From: Eutreptiella sp. 'Long Island Sound 2002' | Lineage: Eukaryota > Euglenozoa > Euglenophyceae > Eutreptiales > Eutreptiaceae | Reading direction: 5' to 3' | NCBI GenBank assembly: GCA_964036045.1 | Contig: OZ038385.1 | Span: 23,466,353 to 23,530,352, forward strand | Length of the DNA stretch: 64,000 nucleotides | Shown: one piece after another, positions 9,490-20,837 of the stretch | Layout: every line of letters begins with the position of its first letter | Numbering within the stretch: the first letter of the stretch is position 1 | Made by a program: the position numbers and the translations under genes | Notes under the pieces: generated by a model | Seen by the model: the letters and a program-made list of their open reading frames with translations, nothing else | Told to the model about the DNA's origin: nothing | The model's database searches: none

Positions 9490-10860
9490 TTGGTTGTTGC
9501 GTGTGTGGTGGGCGCCGTGTTGGCGTTGGGGCGTGGGGTCGTGGGCCCTTGGTGCTGCTCCACGTGCGTGCCTTGTTTGTGGGCGGCGGTGGTTGTGTGT
9601 GGGTGAAGTGCCTGCGTGGTGGGTCTGGCCCCCACCTTGGGTGTTGGGTGTTGGGCTGGTGTTGGTGCTCGCGGCGGGTGGTGTGGCTGTCCACTACTGT
9701 TGTTACGGTACACTACTTTGCTTTGCTCTGATGTATAGTGTGCTGCGTTGTGTCGTGTGCTGGTGCGTTTCATTGTGTGCCTCTGCCGGCTTTGGTCTGC
9801 TGCGCTGCGTTGTGTGCTACGCTGCCTCCGCGTTGTGCGCTACGCTGCCTCCGTGAGGCGTGGCGGCCGTGGCTACCCGGGCAGGGGCGCTCTCCCCGTT
9901 GGGGCCGAGTTCGGGTAACCTCCGAAGCGCTTGGATAGGGCCGCCCACCCATTGGTGGGGCCGAGTCCGAGCCCCCGGGGCCTGCCTCTGAGGCTTGCGC
10001 GCGTGCCTTGTTTGCGGGCGGCCCGTGTGGTCGGTCTGGCTCCCACCCTGGGCGTTGGGTGCTGGGCTGGTGCTGGTACTTGTGGCAGGTGGTGTGCCTG
10101 TCCACCGCTATTGTTGTGGTACATTGCTTTGCTTTGTTCTGCTATATTGTGTGCTGCGTGCTTTCGTGTGCTGGTGCGTTTCATTGTGTGCCTCTGCCGG
10201 CTTTGGTCTGCTGCGCTGCGTTGTGTGCTACGCTGCCTCCGCGTTGTGCGCTACGCTGCCTCCGTGAGGCGTGGCGGCCGTGGCTACCCGGGCAGGGGCG
10301 CTCTCCCCGTTGGGGCCGAGTTCGGGTAACCTCCGAAGCGCTTGGATAGGGCCGCCCACCCATTGGCGGGGCCGAGTCCGAGCCCCCGGGGCCTGCCTCT
10401 GAGGCTTGCGCGCGTGCCTTGTTTGCGGGCGGCGGTGGCTGTGCGTGGGTGAAGTGCCCGTGTGGTCGGTCTGGCTCCCACCCTGGGCGTTGGGTGCTGG
10501 GCTGGTGCTGGTACTTGTGGCAGGTGGTGTGCCTGTCCACCGCTATTGTTGTGGTACATTGCTTTGCTTTGCTCTGCTATATTGTGTGCTGCGTGCTTTC
10601 GTGTGCTGGCAAGTTTCGATGTGTGCCTCTGCCGGCTTTGGCGTGCCGCGCTGCGTTGTGCGCTGTGCTGCCTCCATGACGCGTGGTGGCTGCGGCTACC
10701 CGGGCAGGGCCACTCTTCCCGTCGGGGCCGAGTCTGCCTAACCCTAACCTCCAAAGTGCTTGGATAGGGCGCCCACCCATTGGCGGGGCCGAATCCGAGC
10801 CCCCGGGGCCTACCTATGAGGTTTGTGCGCTGATCTTCATTGTGCACCTCTGTCAGCTCT
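9490..10860 (+). repeat. 411-bp tandem repeat, about 3.3 units
   Basis: The phrase ggggccgagt recurs near 9,901, 10,312 and 10,724, giving a period of 411-412 bp. Earlier sequence from about 9,490 matches the middle of the unit. Adjacent units share almost all bases, with some block differences: the segment gcggtggctgtgcgtgggtgaagtg is present in units 1 and 3 but missing from unit 2. Leu/Val/Cys-rich frames that look like membrane proteins recur with the repeat on both strands and are not supported as genes. Confidence 0.8.
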
Positions 10861-11721
10861 GTGTGCTTGGGCGTTGTGCTGCCCTGTTCTTTCTAATGTG
10901 CGTTGCGCTGCACTGTGCTGCATTCTGTCGGATCTGCATGCCTGGGCGTTGTGCTGAACCCCTCAACGCCTCTGGGAGGCTGCCGCGATTAACTGCGCTA
11001 GGCGATCAGTGGGCAGCAATCTGCCCGGTTGTGAGACCAGGATGTTCTCTCCTAGTATCCACCCCGCTACTCCTTCGGATCGCTCACACGACGTAGCCCC
11101 AGAACGACGCAACCACAACACCACAAGTACTTGGTCTGGCACAGGGGAATTCAAGTGCTCAGGGCACTGCCAAGGGCAACCTGAGCCCCACCCAAGACCC
11201 CCTGACATGCCGTCGGCGTGGCAAGCTCACATACCCGACCGCGCAATTTTTTTTTTGTTGTTGCCATCGCATCGAATCATGGAGCAGCGGCTGACTGCCC
11301 AGGCAGCCGTAGCCGTGGCACCCCTTCAAGCCCCACACACCCCTGAAGCGATCCCATGGGAGGCATGCACCCCTCAGCACCAGCCATCAATAGTCTGGAG
11401 GGTACCCTCCACAGACATGGAACAAAGTGCCTAAACTCGATGTACTACGTGCAACTGGTCCATGGTTCTTCGTCTTACAGCTCACCCGCCACAACCAACC
11501 TTTCTCTCTCTGTGACCTGGGACGAAGGCAATTCCGACACGGCACTGACCCTGAGAGGCAGAAGCAGAGCCGACCGACTACCCTTGAAACCCTTCAAACA
11601 TGGCTCTCGGTGATACTGAGCGGTGTGACTTCCTTGAGCACCCTCTCCTACCATTCCCATCCGGTTTAGAACAGTTCCAATCAGACGGATTCTTCCAGCC
11701 GCTTGGAAATTGTGGGCCTCT
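10861..11721. other. No gene recognised
   Basis: Mixed sequence with a short T run at 11,249-11,258. No domain or splice-supported frame seen. Confidence 0.4.
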
Positions 11722-11727
11722 GCCTGC

Positions 11728-11872
11728 ATCTGTCTCTGCCTGTACCTCTGCCTGTACCTCTGCCAGTACCTCTGCCTGTACCTCTGCTTGTGCCTGTGCC
11801 GCTGCCCTTGCCTGGGGCTGTGCTCCGCCTGTACCTTAGACTGTGCCTGTACCTCTGCCTCCGCCTGTGCCT
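11728..11872 (+). repeat. 12-bp minisatellite (CTGTACCTCTGC)n
   Basis: About ten imperfect copies of a 12-base unit built from CTGTACCTCTGC, with TGTGCC variants. Read on the minus strand it repeats GCAGAG|GTACAG, a near-perfect donor site each time. It would also encode an Arg/Gln/Tyr-rich tract if translated. Confidence 0.75.
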
Positions 11873-11935
11873 CAGCGCCCGCCTGTTCGGGTTGCGCGTG
11901 TGCCTCTGCCAGAGGAACGTGGTGTGGGGGCATAC

Positions 11936-12124
11936 GAGCAAAAGCCACAAATGCAGACGTCCTTGGCGAAGAGATAAGGTAACAATTGGGACGGGGTGCC
12001 GCACACGGGCCGATGCTGCCTCCTTCTGCAGTCACCAGCACCCCTTGGCTGGACCCCGTCGGGACGCGGTAAAACAAGTAAGACCCTTCCTTCGAAGCTT
12101 CGAACTCGAAGATCACGTCAGATT
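11936..12124 (-). CDS. Candidate phase-1 exon, 63 codons
   Basis: On the minus strand an acceptor (cctcatcacag) precedes an open stretch starting SDVIFEFEASKEGSYLFYRV and ending before GCTC|GTATGC. Both borders fall after the first base of a codon, so the exon is symmetric (189 bp). Two cysteines and a hydrophilic, beta-type pattern would suit a secreted domain, but no family is recognised. It shares strand and intron phase with the macrosatellite exons and the membrane-anchor exon at 4.1 kb. Confidence 0.3.
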
Positions 12125-12149
12125 CTGTGATGAGGATCAGGGGAAGAAA

Positions 12150-12300
12150 AATGCCATGCCCCCCCCAACACACGCACACGGAGCAAATGCGTATCCAGAC
12201 ACCAGCCACACACCCCAGGACTGTCCCGAATGGAAAAAGAAACTGCAAGACTCCAATACGCTTGAGTGTCAACAGATGGAACAGCCACGCGGTTGGCCAT
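12150..12300 (-). CDS. Weak exon candidate with strong acceptor
   Basis: On the minus strand a pyrimidine-rich acceptor (ctgccccacccatcccccacag) is followed by a short frame MANRVAVPSVDTQAYWSLAV that stays open for about 34 codons to a GTGTCT or GTGTGT donor. Phase at the donor is uncertain and does not fit the exon at 11.9-12.1 kb. Confidence 0.2.
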
Positions 12301-13080
12301 CTGTGGGGGATGGGTGGGGCAGAAAGAGATTTCGGCGTTGGGCAGAGGCCTACATCTTTTCAATGGCGGTTTGGAAGATTGTTGGTACCTTTTGTGCGCC
12401 CATCCGGCGCCGGCCGCCGACGCCGGTGTTCGTGCCGCTGTCCATACAGGCACTGCGGCCAACCCAGCCTGCTGTCGGTGACCGGCCTATTGGCGGCGGT
12501 TGACCATCGTATACCGTCCGTTAACCACCAACTGTCGTTGGTCAACTGCATCCCTGCGACTCAAAATTTGAGACTGTCCACCGTGAGAAACCAAAACATG
12601 TCATTCGTGGAGGACAGCGCACAAACACGCAGGCGCTGGGAAATGGATTTCTCTTAAGGCCGACTAGAAGATGGGGCAGGTGCACTGATCATGTCGCCAT
12701 GCACAGAATATAAAACAAGAACAACACCCAGAACGATTAGCACACCAATGCGCCAACACAGACATACAGAGCCGTCACTTTTTTCTTTAAAGCACCTCTA
12801 TTGTTTGCTCAAACACCAATCATATTTGGACACCGGTTCGGCTGTCATTCTGCCCCGTACTACCACGCGCATGTGTATAAGCAGAACCCTTTTTAGGACT
12901 TGGAGGGACTGCTAGCAAATCAAGTTAGTGAATGAATTTGATTAGGTCTGCAGCTCTTTGTTGATAACATTATGTGCCTGCTGTGCTGACAGGCATTCGA
13001 GGCAGGGGGTACCCTCAGTGCATGAGGCAGTGCGAGACAAGGGGTGGGACACGGGCACAGTCAAACAGAGACACGGGCGC
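12301..13080. other. No gene recognised; GTTGACC/GGTTAACC phrases
   Basis: Around 12,495-12,550 are short inverted phrases (ggttgacc, gttaacc, ttggtcaact) of the kind also seen at 14.7-14.8, 18.5-18.6 and 23.4-23.6 kb. No supported gene. Confidence 0.4.
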
Positions 13081-13330
13081 TCGCGCGCGCACACACACAC
13101 ACACAAACACTATGCACTCACACATGCACACAAGCACACCCACACACAACTGGCGTTGGGCAGCGTGACAAACACGCACAGGTCCAAATCAGTCAAGCCC
13201 ATATCTTATTAGGTGAGCATGACCACCAGGTATCTTTCTGTAGGAACAAGGCGCACAGTGGATTGCCAACTACTGGACTAGGGCACGCGTGCGTGCACAC
13301 ACACGCACCCCCCCCCCCCCAACACACACA
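13081..13330 (+). repeat. CA-rich microsatellite and C run
   Basis: (CA)n blocks at about 13,087-13,150 and 13,295-13,330, with a C run at 13,309-13,320. Confidence 0.8.
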
Positions 13331-14363
13331 GCTAATACAAACACCATAGCCTCACCATTGGCATCATCAACAGCCCCATCACAAATTTCATTGCTTGGCG
13401 TGCCCTCACCATGGGTATCACCAGTAGCCCCATCGCCAGTCGCATCCCTTATATGCGGCCCCATCACCTAATAGCATCACGATCAGCCCAGAGCACAAGC
13501 GCATGCAGCTGCAATGCAGGTTGATGCACCATGGGTATAAAAGGCAAAAGTTGAGTCGTCTGGGGCCACAATGTCCTTTTCTAGCAAAAAGGGATTATGA
13601 AGCCGCAGCTCAGCGCCTTTCTTTTCACGAGGCCGGGGCAGCCGAGGCACAGTTGTCGCCATGGGGCAGAATGGGCTTGACATTAGCATGTTAAGAACAA
13701 GAAAGCTATTGTCTGATTGTATTTACCTTATGTTACGGAACGGAAGGAAGAAAAAAACAATGTCCACCAGTAAGTCCCTTAAGCCGCTTTGACATCGAAA
13801 ATAGAAACTTAGAAACAAACAAGAATAAACAAACAATTTGGAGTCCTGTTTGTTGTCGATTTGCGGAGCTGCAGACCCAGACATTTGCAAGAGATGGATG
13901 ATAGCCGAACATCGAAAATTGCACGTTGCATTTTGGTTTTCCCAATGGGTTCCGGAACATTGGTTGCAGTAACCTGACCAGTCTTGCCTTGTGTACTGCT
14001 GCACACAAAACACAAATGAAACCCGGGCCCAGAGCATCGTAAAAACAATGATATTCGTCGCCAAGCGAGCGCGTCGATGGCCCGGCGTGTCTGCACGAGA
14101 GCAGGTTGATGAGGAAATAGTGTGCCCAGAACAATGGGTCCGAGGGTGGGGCAAATCCAAACAGCTGCGTTCGGGGTTTCAGCGTCTCGAGCGCATGCGT
14201 AAAAACACCATCAACTTCACTCCATTCAAAATCGGGGAAGGCAAATACAGTTAAAACACACAGACTTGGGGCGCGTACAGATTGGCTGTGTGGCCCAAGA
14301 AGGGGCAGGGACGGGTTGCGCTTGGCGACGTAATAGATAGAGTCGTGGATTTCCGGCGCACAC
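13331..14363. other. No firm gene; one possible Cys-rich minus-strand exon
   Basis: On the minus strand near 14,008 a good acceptor (catttgtgttttgtgtgcag) precedes open frames in more than one reading. One of them is Cys-rich (YCNQCSGTHWENQNATC), but neither frame nor donor can be settled. Confidence 0.25.
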
Positions 14364-14639
14364 CTGAGACCCGATGCCCTTGATTGTCAAACCGTGTCAG
14401 AGACAACACCGAGACTGCCTCAAGATCAGGTGCAGGAGTGGTCAATGCAGTGCCCAGCACAGACTGCACACGATCGGGGTCCATAACGATGGCTGCCGCT
14501 GCGGCCACGCCGTTCCCAAGCGACTTGACGTTGAAACTGCCGCCGTGAGCCTCGAGGGCGGGCAACGGTCTGCCCTTTGCGGAGTAGAGCCCAAAGATAG
14601 TGCCATCGTGTTCCACTGCCACCGTCCTATCGGTTGCCA
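14364..14639 (-). CDS. Candidate phase-1 exon, 92 codons
   Basis: Acceptor cctgtgctgtgttgcag is followed on the minus strand by an open frame beginning VATDRTVAVEHDGTIFGLYS and containing an Ala-rich, then mixed segment. It ends at the donor TCAG|GTGTGC. Both borders are in phase 1 and the length is 276 bp. No domain is recognised. Splice sites at both ends and a plausible amino-acid mix make it a reasonable exon; its partner exons are unknown. Confidence 0.35.
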
Positions 14640-15284
14640 CTGCAACACAGCACAGGAGGTTTTGTGTGTTCAAGAGAGACAACTGATGGCATCGCTTGGA
14701 CATTAGCCGCCACCCGTTCACCACCAATAACCGTCCATTGGACATCAGAGGCAGTCCCTTTCCCGCCAACCGCCACCCGCCGCCATCCGTTGACCATTAA
14801 AAGACGCTGGTGAACGGGTAACGGCGCTGGTCTTGACCGGCTCTCCGGTTCATGAACCACGAAACACAACGGGTAGAGCACAGAGGAAGCCAGCAATGTA
14901 ACGACGGGTGCATACACACGTACACCGGAGGGTCAAGAGTAAAAAATATGCGTGGACCGTTGTGACCCAGTGGATCACTTCCAAGGTGGCTTTCATGTGA
15001 CCCCACACGAACAGCTCTTGGGCAGGGGGGGGCGTTTCTGCGAAATGTGAAGTCATGGGGTGTTGCCTAAAATTGGCCACTTCGAAAAAAAGGGGGGGGT
15101 TTACCCCTTTTGCGCGCAACTGAAATTTTCCAAAATGCGCCGCGGGGGGTTACCTTGGATGTGCACAAGTGTGTATTTGTCCATTTTTTGGGCATGCAGA
15201 AGGAAATTTGGGGGTGTCTTGCTTCAAAAGTGACGGATCTTTGCATGCTTACCTGATGCTGTTGTTTCACATATCACTTGTGGC
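14640..15284. other. No gene recognised
   Basis: Contains CCGTTGACC/CCACCCG phrases at 14,705-14,830 and a G run at 15,093-15,099. Short minus-strand frames only. Confidence 0.4.
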
Positions 15285-15380
15285 AGGGACGCGGTGGCCT
15301 AAGGGGTTAGCATACAACAACGGAGGCCTCCACTCTACCTCCTCACCAATGCAATGGTGGTTGTCGCCGACCACACCCCC
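15285..15380 (+). repeat. A-box dispersed repeat (SINE-like), second copy
   Basis: Shares gacgcggtggcctaagggg and acaacaacggaggcctccac with the copy at 6.4 kb. The A-box match TGGCCTAAGGGG is at 15,295-15,306. It lies outside any transposon I can define, so this repeat is independent of the PIF/Harbinger element. Confidence 0.45.
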
Positions 15381-15484
15381 TGTCGGGGGGGGGGGGGGGA
15401 TGGACGATTTCTCTTTGGCGCGGCCCAACACCGAAGAGGGTGCCTCACAGGGTGCCCAATCCTACAAGACGTACATTTCGTCAC

Positions 15485-15650
15485 GTTTCACGTTTCGCAT
15501 CACCGCTTCATGGGGTGCCCAGTCTCACAATACGGTCGTTTTGAATCGTTTCGCGTTTCGGATCACTGCTTCATGGGGTGCCCGATCCCACAATGCGGTC
15601 GTTTCAAGTCGTTTCGTGTTTCATGGGGTGCCCAATCCCGGAACTTCGGT
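15485..15650 (+). repeat. 63-bp tandem repeat, 2.6 units
   Basis: Units start at 15,485, 15,548 and 15,611. Each opens with gtttc(g/a)cgtttcg and contains catggggtgccc followed by cccacaatgcggtcg. Related sequence follows the A-box repeats at 6.6 kb and near 43.68 kb. Confidence 0.75.
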
Positions 15651-15894
15651 TGTGCCAACAACAAGTACATCGTCTGTCACGCTATGGTTGTGTGTTGTTG
15701 TGTGTCTTGCGGCAATGCGCGGAACCGCATGCACTTTGCACCCCCAAAAAAAAACACTCCCTAGCGGATAGACCCATCTACCACTTTCACTTCAATATCC
15801 ATTTCCTCAAGGCACCGCTTGCACTGCGTTGGTCCCAAGCCCCCCGCCATAGCGTAACGTCTTATGCACTTGCTTGTGCACCTCATGTAATCGT

Positions 15895-17671
15895 CTACTT
15901 CCGCTGCCTTTTGGAGTCGCTACTCGACTTCCGTTCTGGTGCTTGTCGCTTCTGTGCCACTGAAGCTGCCACGGGTGTCTTCCCACTTTTCGCTTGCTTG
16001 CCTTGCCCGCGGGGTTGCTTGACGGTGTTTTTGTACACTTTCTTGTGTCCTATCGCGACGACCACTTTGGCACTGCTGTCTGAACTGCTGCTTTCGGAAC
16101 TAGACTCCGATGATGTACAGGCCGTCCCACCAAAACTAGAATTGGTTGTTGACGAACTATCCGTGTTGGATCCGTTTGACTCATCAAACATGCGGGTCTT
16201 GTACGGTGGAGATGAGGTCTAGCAGGTTGGCTTGCAGGGAGGGACGGAGGTTGGTGGGGGATGCGTACCAAACCGTCTTTACGGCCGATGCCAGGGAGCG
16301 GCCGTTCTTGACGGACCGCAGGGTGGTCATGGCGCTCTCTGGAATGGACATGTCGGTGCAAAGGACGCGGATGCAGGTCGTTGTGTGCCATATTTGTCCC
16401 CTCTGTCATCACCCGTGGTTGTGGCTTGTCCCGTGCCTTCCTCCGCTTCCTTGTCCACATGAATGGTAATCCGCCGCACCTTTTCTCCTTTCTCCGCCTT
16501 TGCCTTTGTGTTCCGAGCACGCCGGGCAATCTGCATCTCCACAATCCAATCACTTACTTCAATTGTTTCGGGGTCCAAGCCGGGATGCACGAGCCGCAGG
16601 TGGCACTTGATATTCAATGTGAACGGGGATGCGGGGCACATCGGAACCGGACACTTCCTTGGGACATTGCGCTTCTTCTCCAATGCCTTCTTGTACTTGA
16701 AGCTATACTGGTAAGGGCAGCTGGTACACACCTTTGTCCCATTCAACGTGGTTTCGCAGGTCCCGGAGGAACGACCGCAAAAGCCACATGGCTCCGCTTG
16801 TCCACGGTGGTGTGCATCCGCCACGGCGTCACCTTCAGCAATGTGTTTTGCCACGTGGTCCAACATTATGCGCAAGGGCACTGCCGCATCACAAAAGAGG
16901 CATCATCGTACATCATCTGCAATTCGCAAGCCTTACCTCCATCGTATGGCTCTGCAACGATCACGGGGCAGTACTCGATGTCTTGGGCCGCGGCATCGAT
17001 GAATGTATTCAAGATGTTTGGGTCTACTTCCCATCTTCCCTCATCGGTGATGTCCAAGTCCACAAAGGTGGTGCTCGCTGCGTCCACGTCAATGGTTGGA
17101 CCAAACTTGCCACTCCATTGCAGTGCCACTTCCGCCTTTCGGCGGGAAAACAACAAGAATTCTCCACTAAGCTTCGCACCTTGGGTGTGCTTCAAGCCCA
17201 TTCTTGTGCCTTCCAAAGTACACTTCAGCAAGCTGAAGACCCCTGCTGACGTGCACGTACCCTGTGATGGCGAATTGTCCGTTACCAACGTCGCAAACGG
17301 CGTTCCGGGTGCAACCTCATCTGCGGGTGGGGGTGCAACACGTGGTCCCGGACATCGTCCTTCACCTCTCACCCTTCGCAACCGCTCCGTAGAATCAGGC
17401 TCCAAATTGCTGTTGAAAACCTTGTTGATGTACGGGGCCATGTGGACGGAGGACTTGTCATTTAGTTTGACACATGCCACCAACCGGTCCGGCCCATCTG
17501 CAATTCGCAAGAATGACTCCCAAACATGACCTTCGGGGACTTCGGAGCTTGGGTTGCCTCGCACTGCTGTTTCCGGTACTTCTTCCACCACCACAGAGAC
17601 ATCTTTCTCCTCATCAACTTCCTTTTGTAGAGACCGGCCCTTTGGTTTCCTTTGGCTCCTTCCGAAAATAA
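15895..17671 (-). pseudogene. Zinc-finger protein gene, frameshifted, with C-terminal ORF1-family segment
   Basis: Three overlapping minus-strand frames make one protein if read across single-base shifts. The first part (17,594-16,866, possibly from an acceptor at 17,672) is unrecognised. Near 16,875 the frame moves, with MRQ continuing as PLRIMLDHVAKHI. The next segment has Cys pairs (PCGFCGRSSGTC, CTSC) and then a C2H2-like finger, CPVPMC-x11-H-x4-H. This resembles zinc-finger regions found beside transposases and in mobile-element proteins of several eukaryotes. A further shift near 16,390 leads into PESAMTTLRSVKNGRSLASA and LLDLISTVQDP, clearly related to the ORF1 protein at 48.5 kb. After another shift near 16,195 the C-terminus is Ser-rich, then Lys/Arg-rich, ending at TAG 15,897-15,895. 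A DNA-binding nuclear protein or mobile-element product is likely. It is either decayed or carries consensus errors. Confidence 0.5.
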
Positions 17672-18830
17672 CTGATCGAATATACCAATGCTACCTTGCG
17701 TTCCAATGCTGGGGGTGTATAGCCAGAATCTTTTCCGCTTCATTGATACATTGCCGCTACATAGTGGTAGTGTGAGGTGGACTAAGCAAACCCTTCCCCC
17801 CAAAAAGGGGGGGGGGTTTCGGTTATGTGAAAACCCTACTTTTGCCTAAACATTTGGCCAACGAAAAGGGGGGGGGGTTATGTAAAACCACCATGTTGTC
17901 GTTCTCCGCAAAAACGCCCCCCCCCCCTGCTCTTGGGGCAGACGAAAAGTGCAGACACTGCCCTCCCCCCTCCGGGGGGTAGAGTGGGGCACAACCGGGG
18001 GTGCAGTATGACCTCCTGTTGTTGTGGCCAGGAATTGGGCGCACGAGGGGTGGAGTTCCTTTGACCTCGTATGCGGCTGAGGGCATCTCCGCTGTGTTGT
18101 GTGGGCGTTGGGGGGGGGGGGGGGGGTTGAACGGGAGATGCTGAACCCGAAGAATTGCTGGCGGTGGTGCCGGTGTGGGGGATGCTGGAGAAGCACGCTC
18201 AGCACACACGATAGAAACAGAACTCATCAGCGGCACATGTGTGACCTACCTATATGTATTTTTGTGTGGGAAAATGCAATACGTGAGCAGCAGGGCTTTT
18301 GGTTCCAACCCTGTGGAAGCCCCCCCCCCCCTCCCCAGCCATTTTCCACAATCAACAGAGCACAGTGTCACACACCGGCCAATGCTTTCGAACAAGGGTT
18401 TTGTTCGGATGACCCACCGTGTGTGTTGCTTCTGCCCGAGACACAAATAACAGCACAAAGCAGCAGGCCCATAACAAATGCCCGTTTATCATACAATACT
18501 CTGATACAACTGCCGAACAACCGTCCACTGGCCATCAGGTGACCCTCTACTGTCGGAGGTCGGCGGCCAATCGTCGGCGGCGGTTCCCAACCTTCCCAAT
18601 TCCCTTGAGACGACCCCCGTGATAGACTTGGACTGCCTGTTTCCGGTACATTACGGTTATGAAACGCCGAGTATCGCCCTTACATGGCACACCAAACCGA
18701 AGATGTAAGCCAATGGGCCCTCCTGCCCCTCGCACAGCCCTGAGGACAAATACCGGACCTTCTTGGTGTTAAACACCGATGAGCACCGAATGGAGCACCA
18801 TCACAGCACCGGAGCAGTGGCAGAGCAAAC
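17672..18830. other. No gene recognised; G and C runs
   Basis: G/C runs at about 17,808-17,816, 17,868-17,876, 17,918-17,927, 18,111-18,126 and 18,320-18,331. GTCGG/CCGAC phrases occur at 18,550-18,590. Confidence 0.4.
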
Positions 18831-18914
18831 CTTGTGTGGGAGCCTGCCCGTAGGTGATACCGAAGTGGGCCAACGTCTGCACAAATACGTCCACATTTGC
18901 AATCTTCTCCACAA
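18831..18914 (-). CDS. Candidate phase-1 exon, 28 codons
   Basis: On the minus strand the acceptor ccgccgtgtttgtcgttcag precedes VVEKIANVDVFVQTLAHFGI and so on, up to a weak donor ACAAG|GTTTGC. Both borders are phase 1. If the donor is not used, the frame stays open about 24 codons more to a stop. Unrecognised. Confidence 0.25.
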
Positions 18915-20134
18915 CTGAACGACAAACACGGCGGCAGGACCATCTCCCAAAGGCCCCGGGCCATGCACCAACAGATGTGAGTGGGCCGTGTCCCTGAAAA
19001 CAGGGCTTCTGTTTGTGGAAACCCAACTTTTTCGACGAAAAGGGGGAGATTGCAAGGCACCGACCCTGTGACTCGCCCCCGAGCGGCGCCCAGAAACCCC
19101 TCAACGGGCCATTTAGGGGGCACTAGCACAGTGGTAGGCAAGAGTGTTCGTCCATTGCGGGCATTCTGCGTCAATCTCGATCCAGCTCCCGTTCACCTTT
19201 GGTCCATTGCCAAACCAATTGCGGGTCCCGGGGACCTATCTCAAAGTACCCCCGATCAGGGGCCCTTTAAAGGGCCCTGGACTTAGCTACTGTCAGAAAA
19301 ACTGTAATTTTTGGCCGACCACAAAGAGCCCCTGGGTGGCTACCAAACGTACTCATTGGGGCAGCACATGACCGGATGAAAGAGGGCCGTCCCAAGGCCC
19401 TTCTCCGCCGACTTTGCAAGTAATACAAGTGTCTTATCACACACATGGCGCAGAAATGGCCCTGGGCTGGGCACGTGGCAGAAGCTGATTTTCATGCGAG
19501 CGCATCGTGACATTTTCATCCAGACCGGCAATCGATGTGGGTTGCATTGGCAGTGAAAATGACCGTACAGCAAAAAGTGCCCGGAAAAAGGTTTGCGCGG
19601 GCTGGGGGTCGTCTGAGTGCCTTTTGGAGGACCCTCCCCCTTCTGGGCTCAGGTGACGGGAGCCGAAAACAGGCCATAAATGGGGTTCCGGAGGGGTATC
19701 CTGGGTACCCCAACAAAGATGGCTCAAAATGATCTCGGCAATGCACTGATCATTTGGAGCAGATTTTCACGGGGGGAAATTGTCTGAAAGGTCTTCTGCT
19801 GGGCTGCTTCGTCGCCTGATTTCTGAGCCATCACCAGTCATTAGACTGCCCTTTTATGAAGGCTCTGCCATCTGAGCCCCTTCCCTAGACCCCCCGGTCC
19901 TTCAGGGTGCTCAGACGACGGGCCCCCCAGGTAAACCTTTTTTTGAGATCCCCAAAGGGCGGCTGTTCTACATCAGCACTATTGTGGTGGACAACATTGC
20001 CACCACCATTGTACCAGATGGAAATGAAGCAGTAGCAGTGTGGTAACCGTCCAATGTCCACCGTTGAGTTGAGGGAGTAAGAAGAAAGGAAAAACCAGGT
20101 TTCAGCCCAATCATCATCATCATGAACTGTGGTG
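18915..20134. other. No gene recognised
   Basis: Contains a palindromic block ggggccctttaaagggccc near 19,260. Frames on both strands are short and unsupported. Confidence 0.4.
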
Positions 20135-20330
20135 AATGTGGTGTGCCGTGACATTTGCATGCCACTGTGGTAGGCGGATGCAACGAACGAAATGTCCAAT
20201 GACGCCTGCACAAAATCAACCTCCAACTACAAGGCAACCACCATCAGACATGTGCTACAGCCCCCAACCAAAAAAAGGAGCATTCAACTCCATGGTGCCA
20301 AAAAGTGCAGCAACCGCGTCCTCACGTTTG
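20135..20330 (+). repeat. Diverged outlier of the macrosatellite
   Basis: Shares tgtggtaggcggatgcaac, aatcaacctccaactacaagg and caactccatggtgcca, in this order, with every macrosatellite unit, but with many substitutions and indels. It stands 1.1 kb left of the array in the same orientation. An inverted counterpart lies at 44,385-44,515. Confidence 0.7.
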
Positions 20331-20579
20331 AGCGTACCGCTTTGACGCTTTTTGATGTGACATTCGTCCTCATAATGGCGACGTTTGCCACAGACACCAC
20401 AAACGATAATGCACTGGAAATAGTCCTAGTGCTACACTGTCTTACCGTTCTTAGTTTGTTGTTGCTATCTTAGTTGCAGCAAACAAGCAACTCGCCTGTC
20501 ACGGTCAAGTGCATGGCAAGCCCTGCCCTTCTCATTAACAGGATGACAATAGAAGAGGGGGGAAGGTGGGGGCAAGTCA

Positions 20580-20829
20580 TCACCATTTGGAGGAACCTCT
20601 GTGCATGGTTGTCACAGTACCTCCCTTTTTAGTATTCCCACGTTGAGAGGAGGTGTTCTGAGACCTGTGATCATTCTTGTCTCCATGAGAGGTTCTCCCT
20701 AGGTATTTACGAAAATGTTTCTGCATATGCGAATCGTTCTCGCATTCCAACGCCAGCTCGATGAGCAACTCCACTAGGTCCTCATAGTCATGTGTCCCGG
20801 ATTCCCTTTCAGGGTTAGACTTGCAATCT
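20580..20829 (-). pseudogene. Gag fragment of a retroelement
   Basis: The minus-strand frame reads DYEDLVELLIELALECENDS, matching in order and spacing the segment YEDLSVLLLELVLEMESDQH of the Gag-like ORF at 63.6 kb. A polar, Lys/Arg/Ser-rich tail follows up to TGA at 20,582-20,580, where the other copy has its linker before the zinc knuckle. Only this C-terminal part of the Gag core is present; an upstream TAA closes the frame. A remnant of the same element family is the simplest reading. Confidence 0.5.
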
Positions 20830-20837
20830 TAGCACGT

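Noticed and set aside
9482-10349. Leu/Val/Cys-rich 'membrane protein' ORFs in the 411-bp repeat
   Set aside because: Open frames on both strands repeat with the unit; hydrophobicity comes from GTG/CTG-rich DNA.
18680-19174. 164-codon minus-strand Cys-rich ORF
   Set aside because: An overlapping frame with an acceptor (exon candidate 18,831-18,914) explains the stretch better; the longer frame has no motif.
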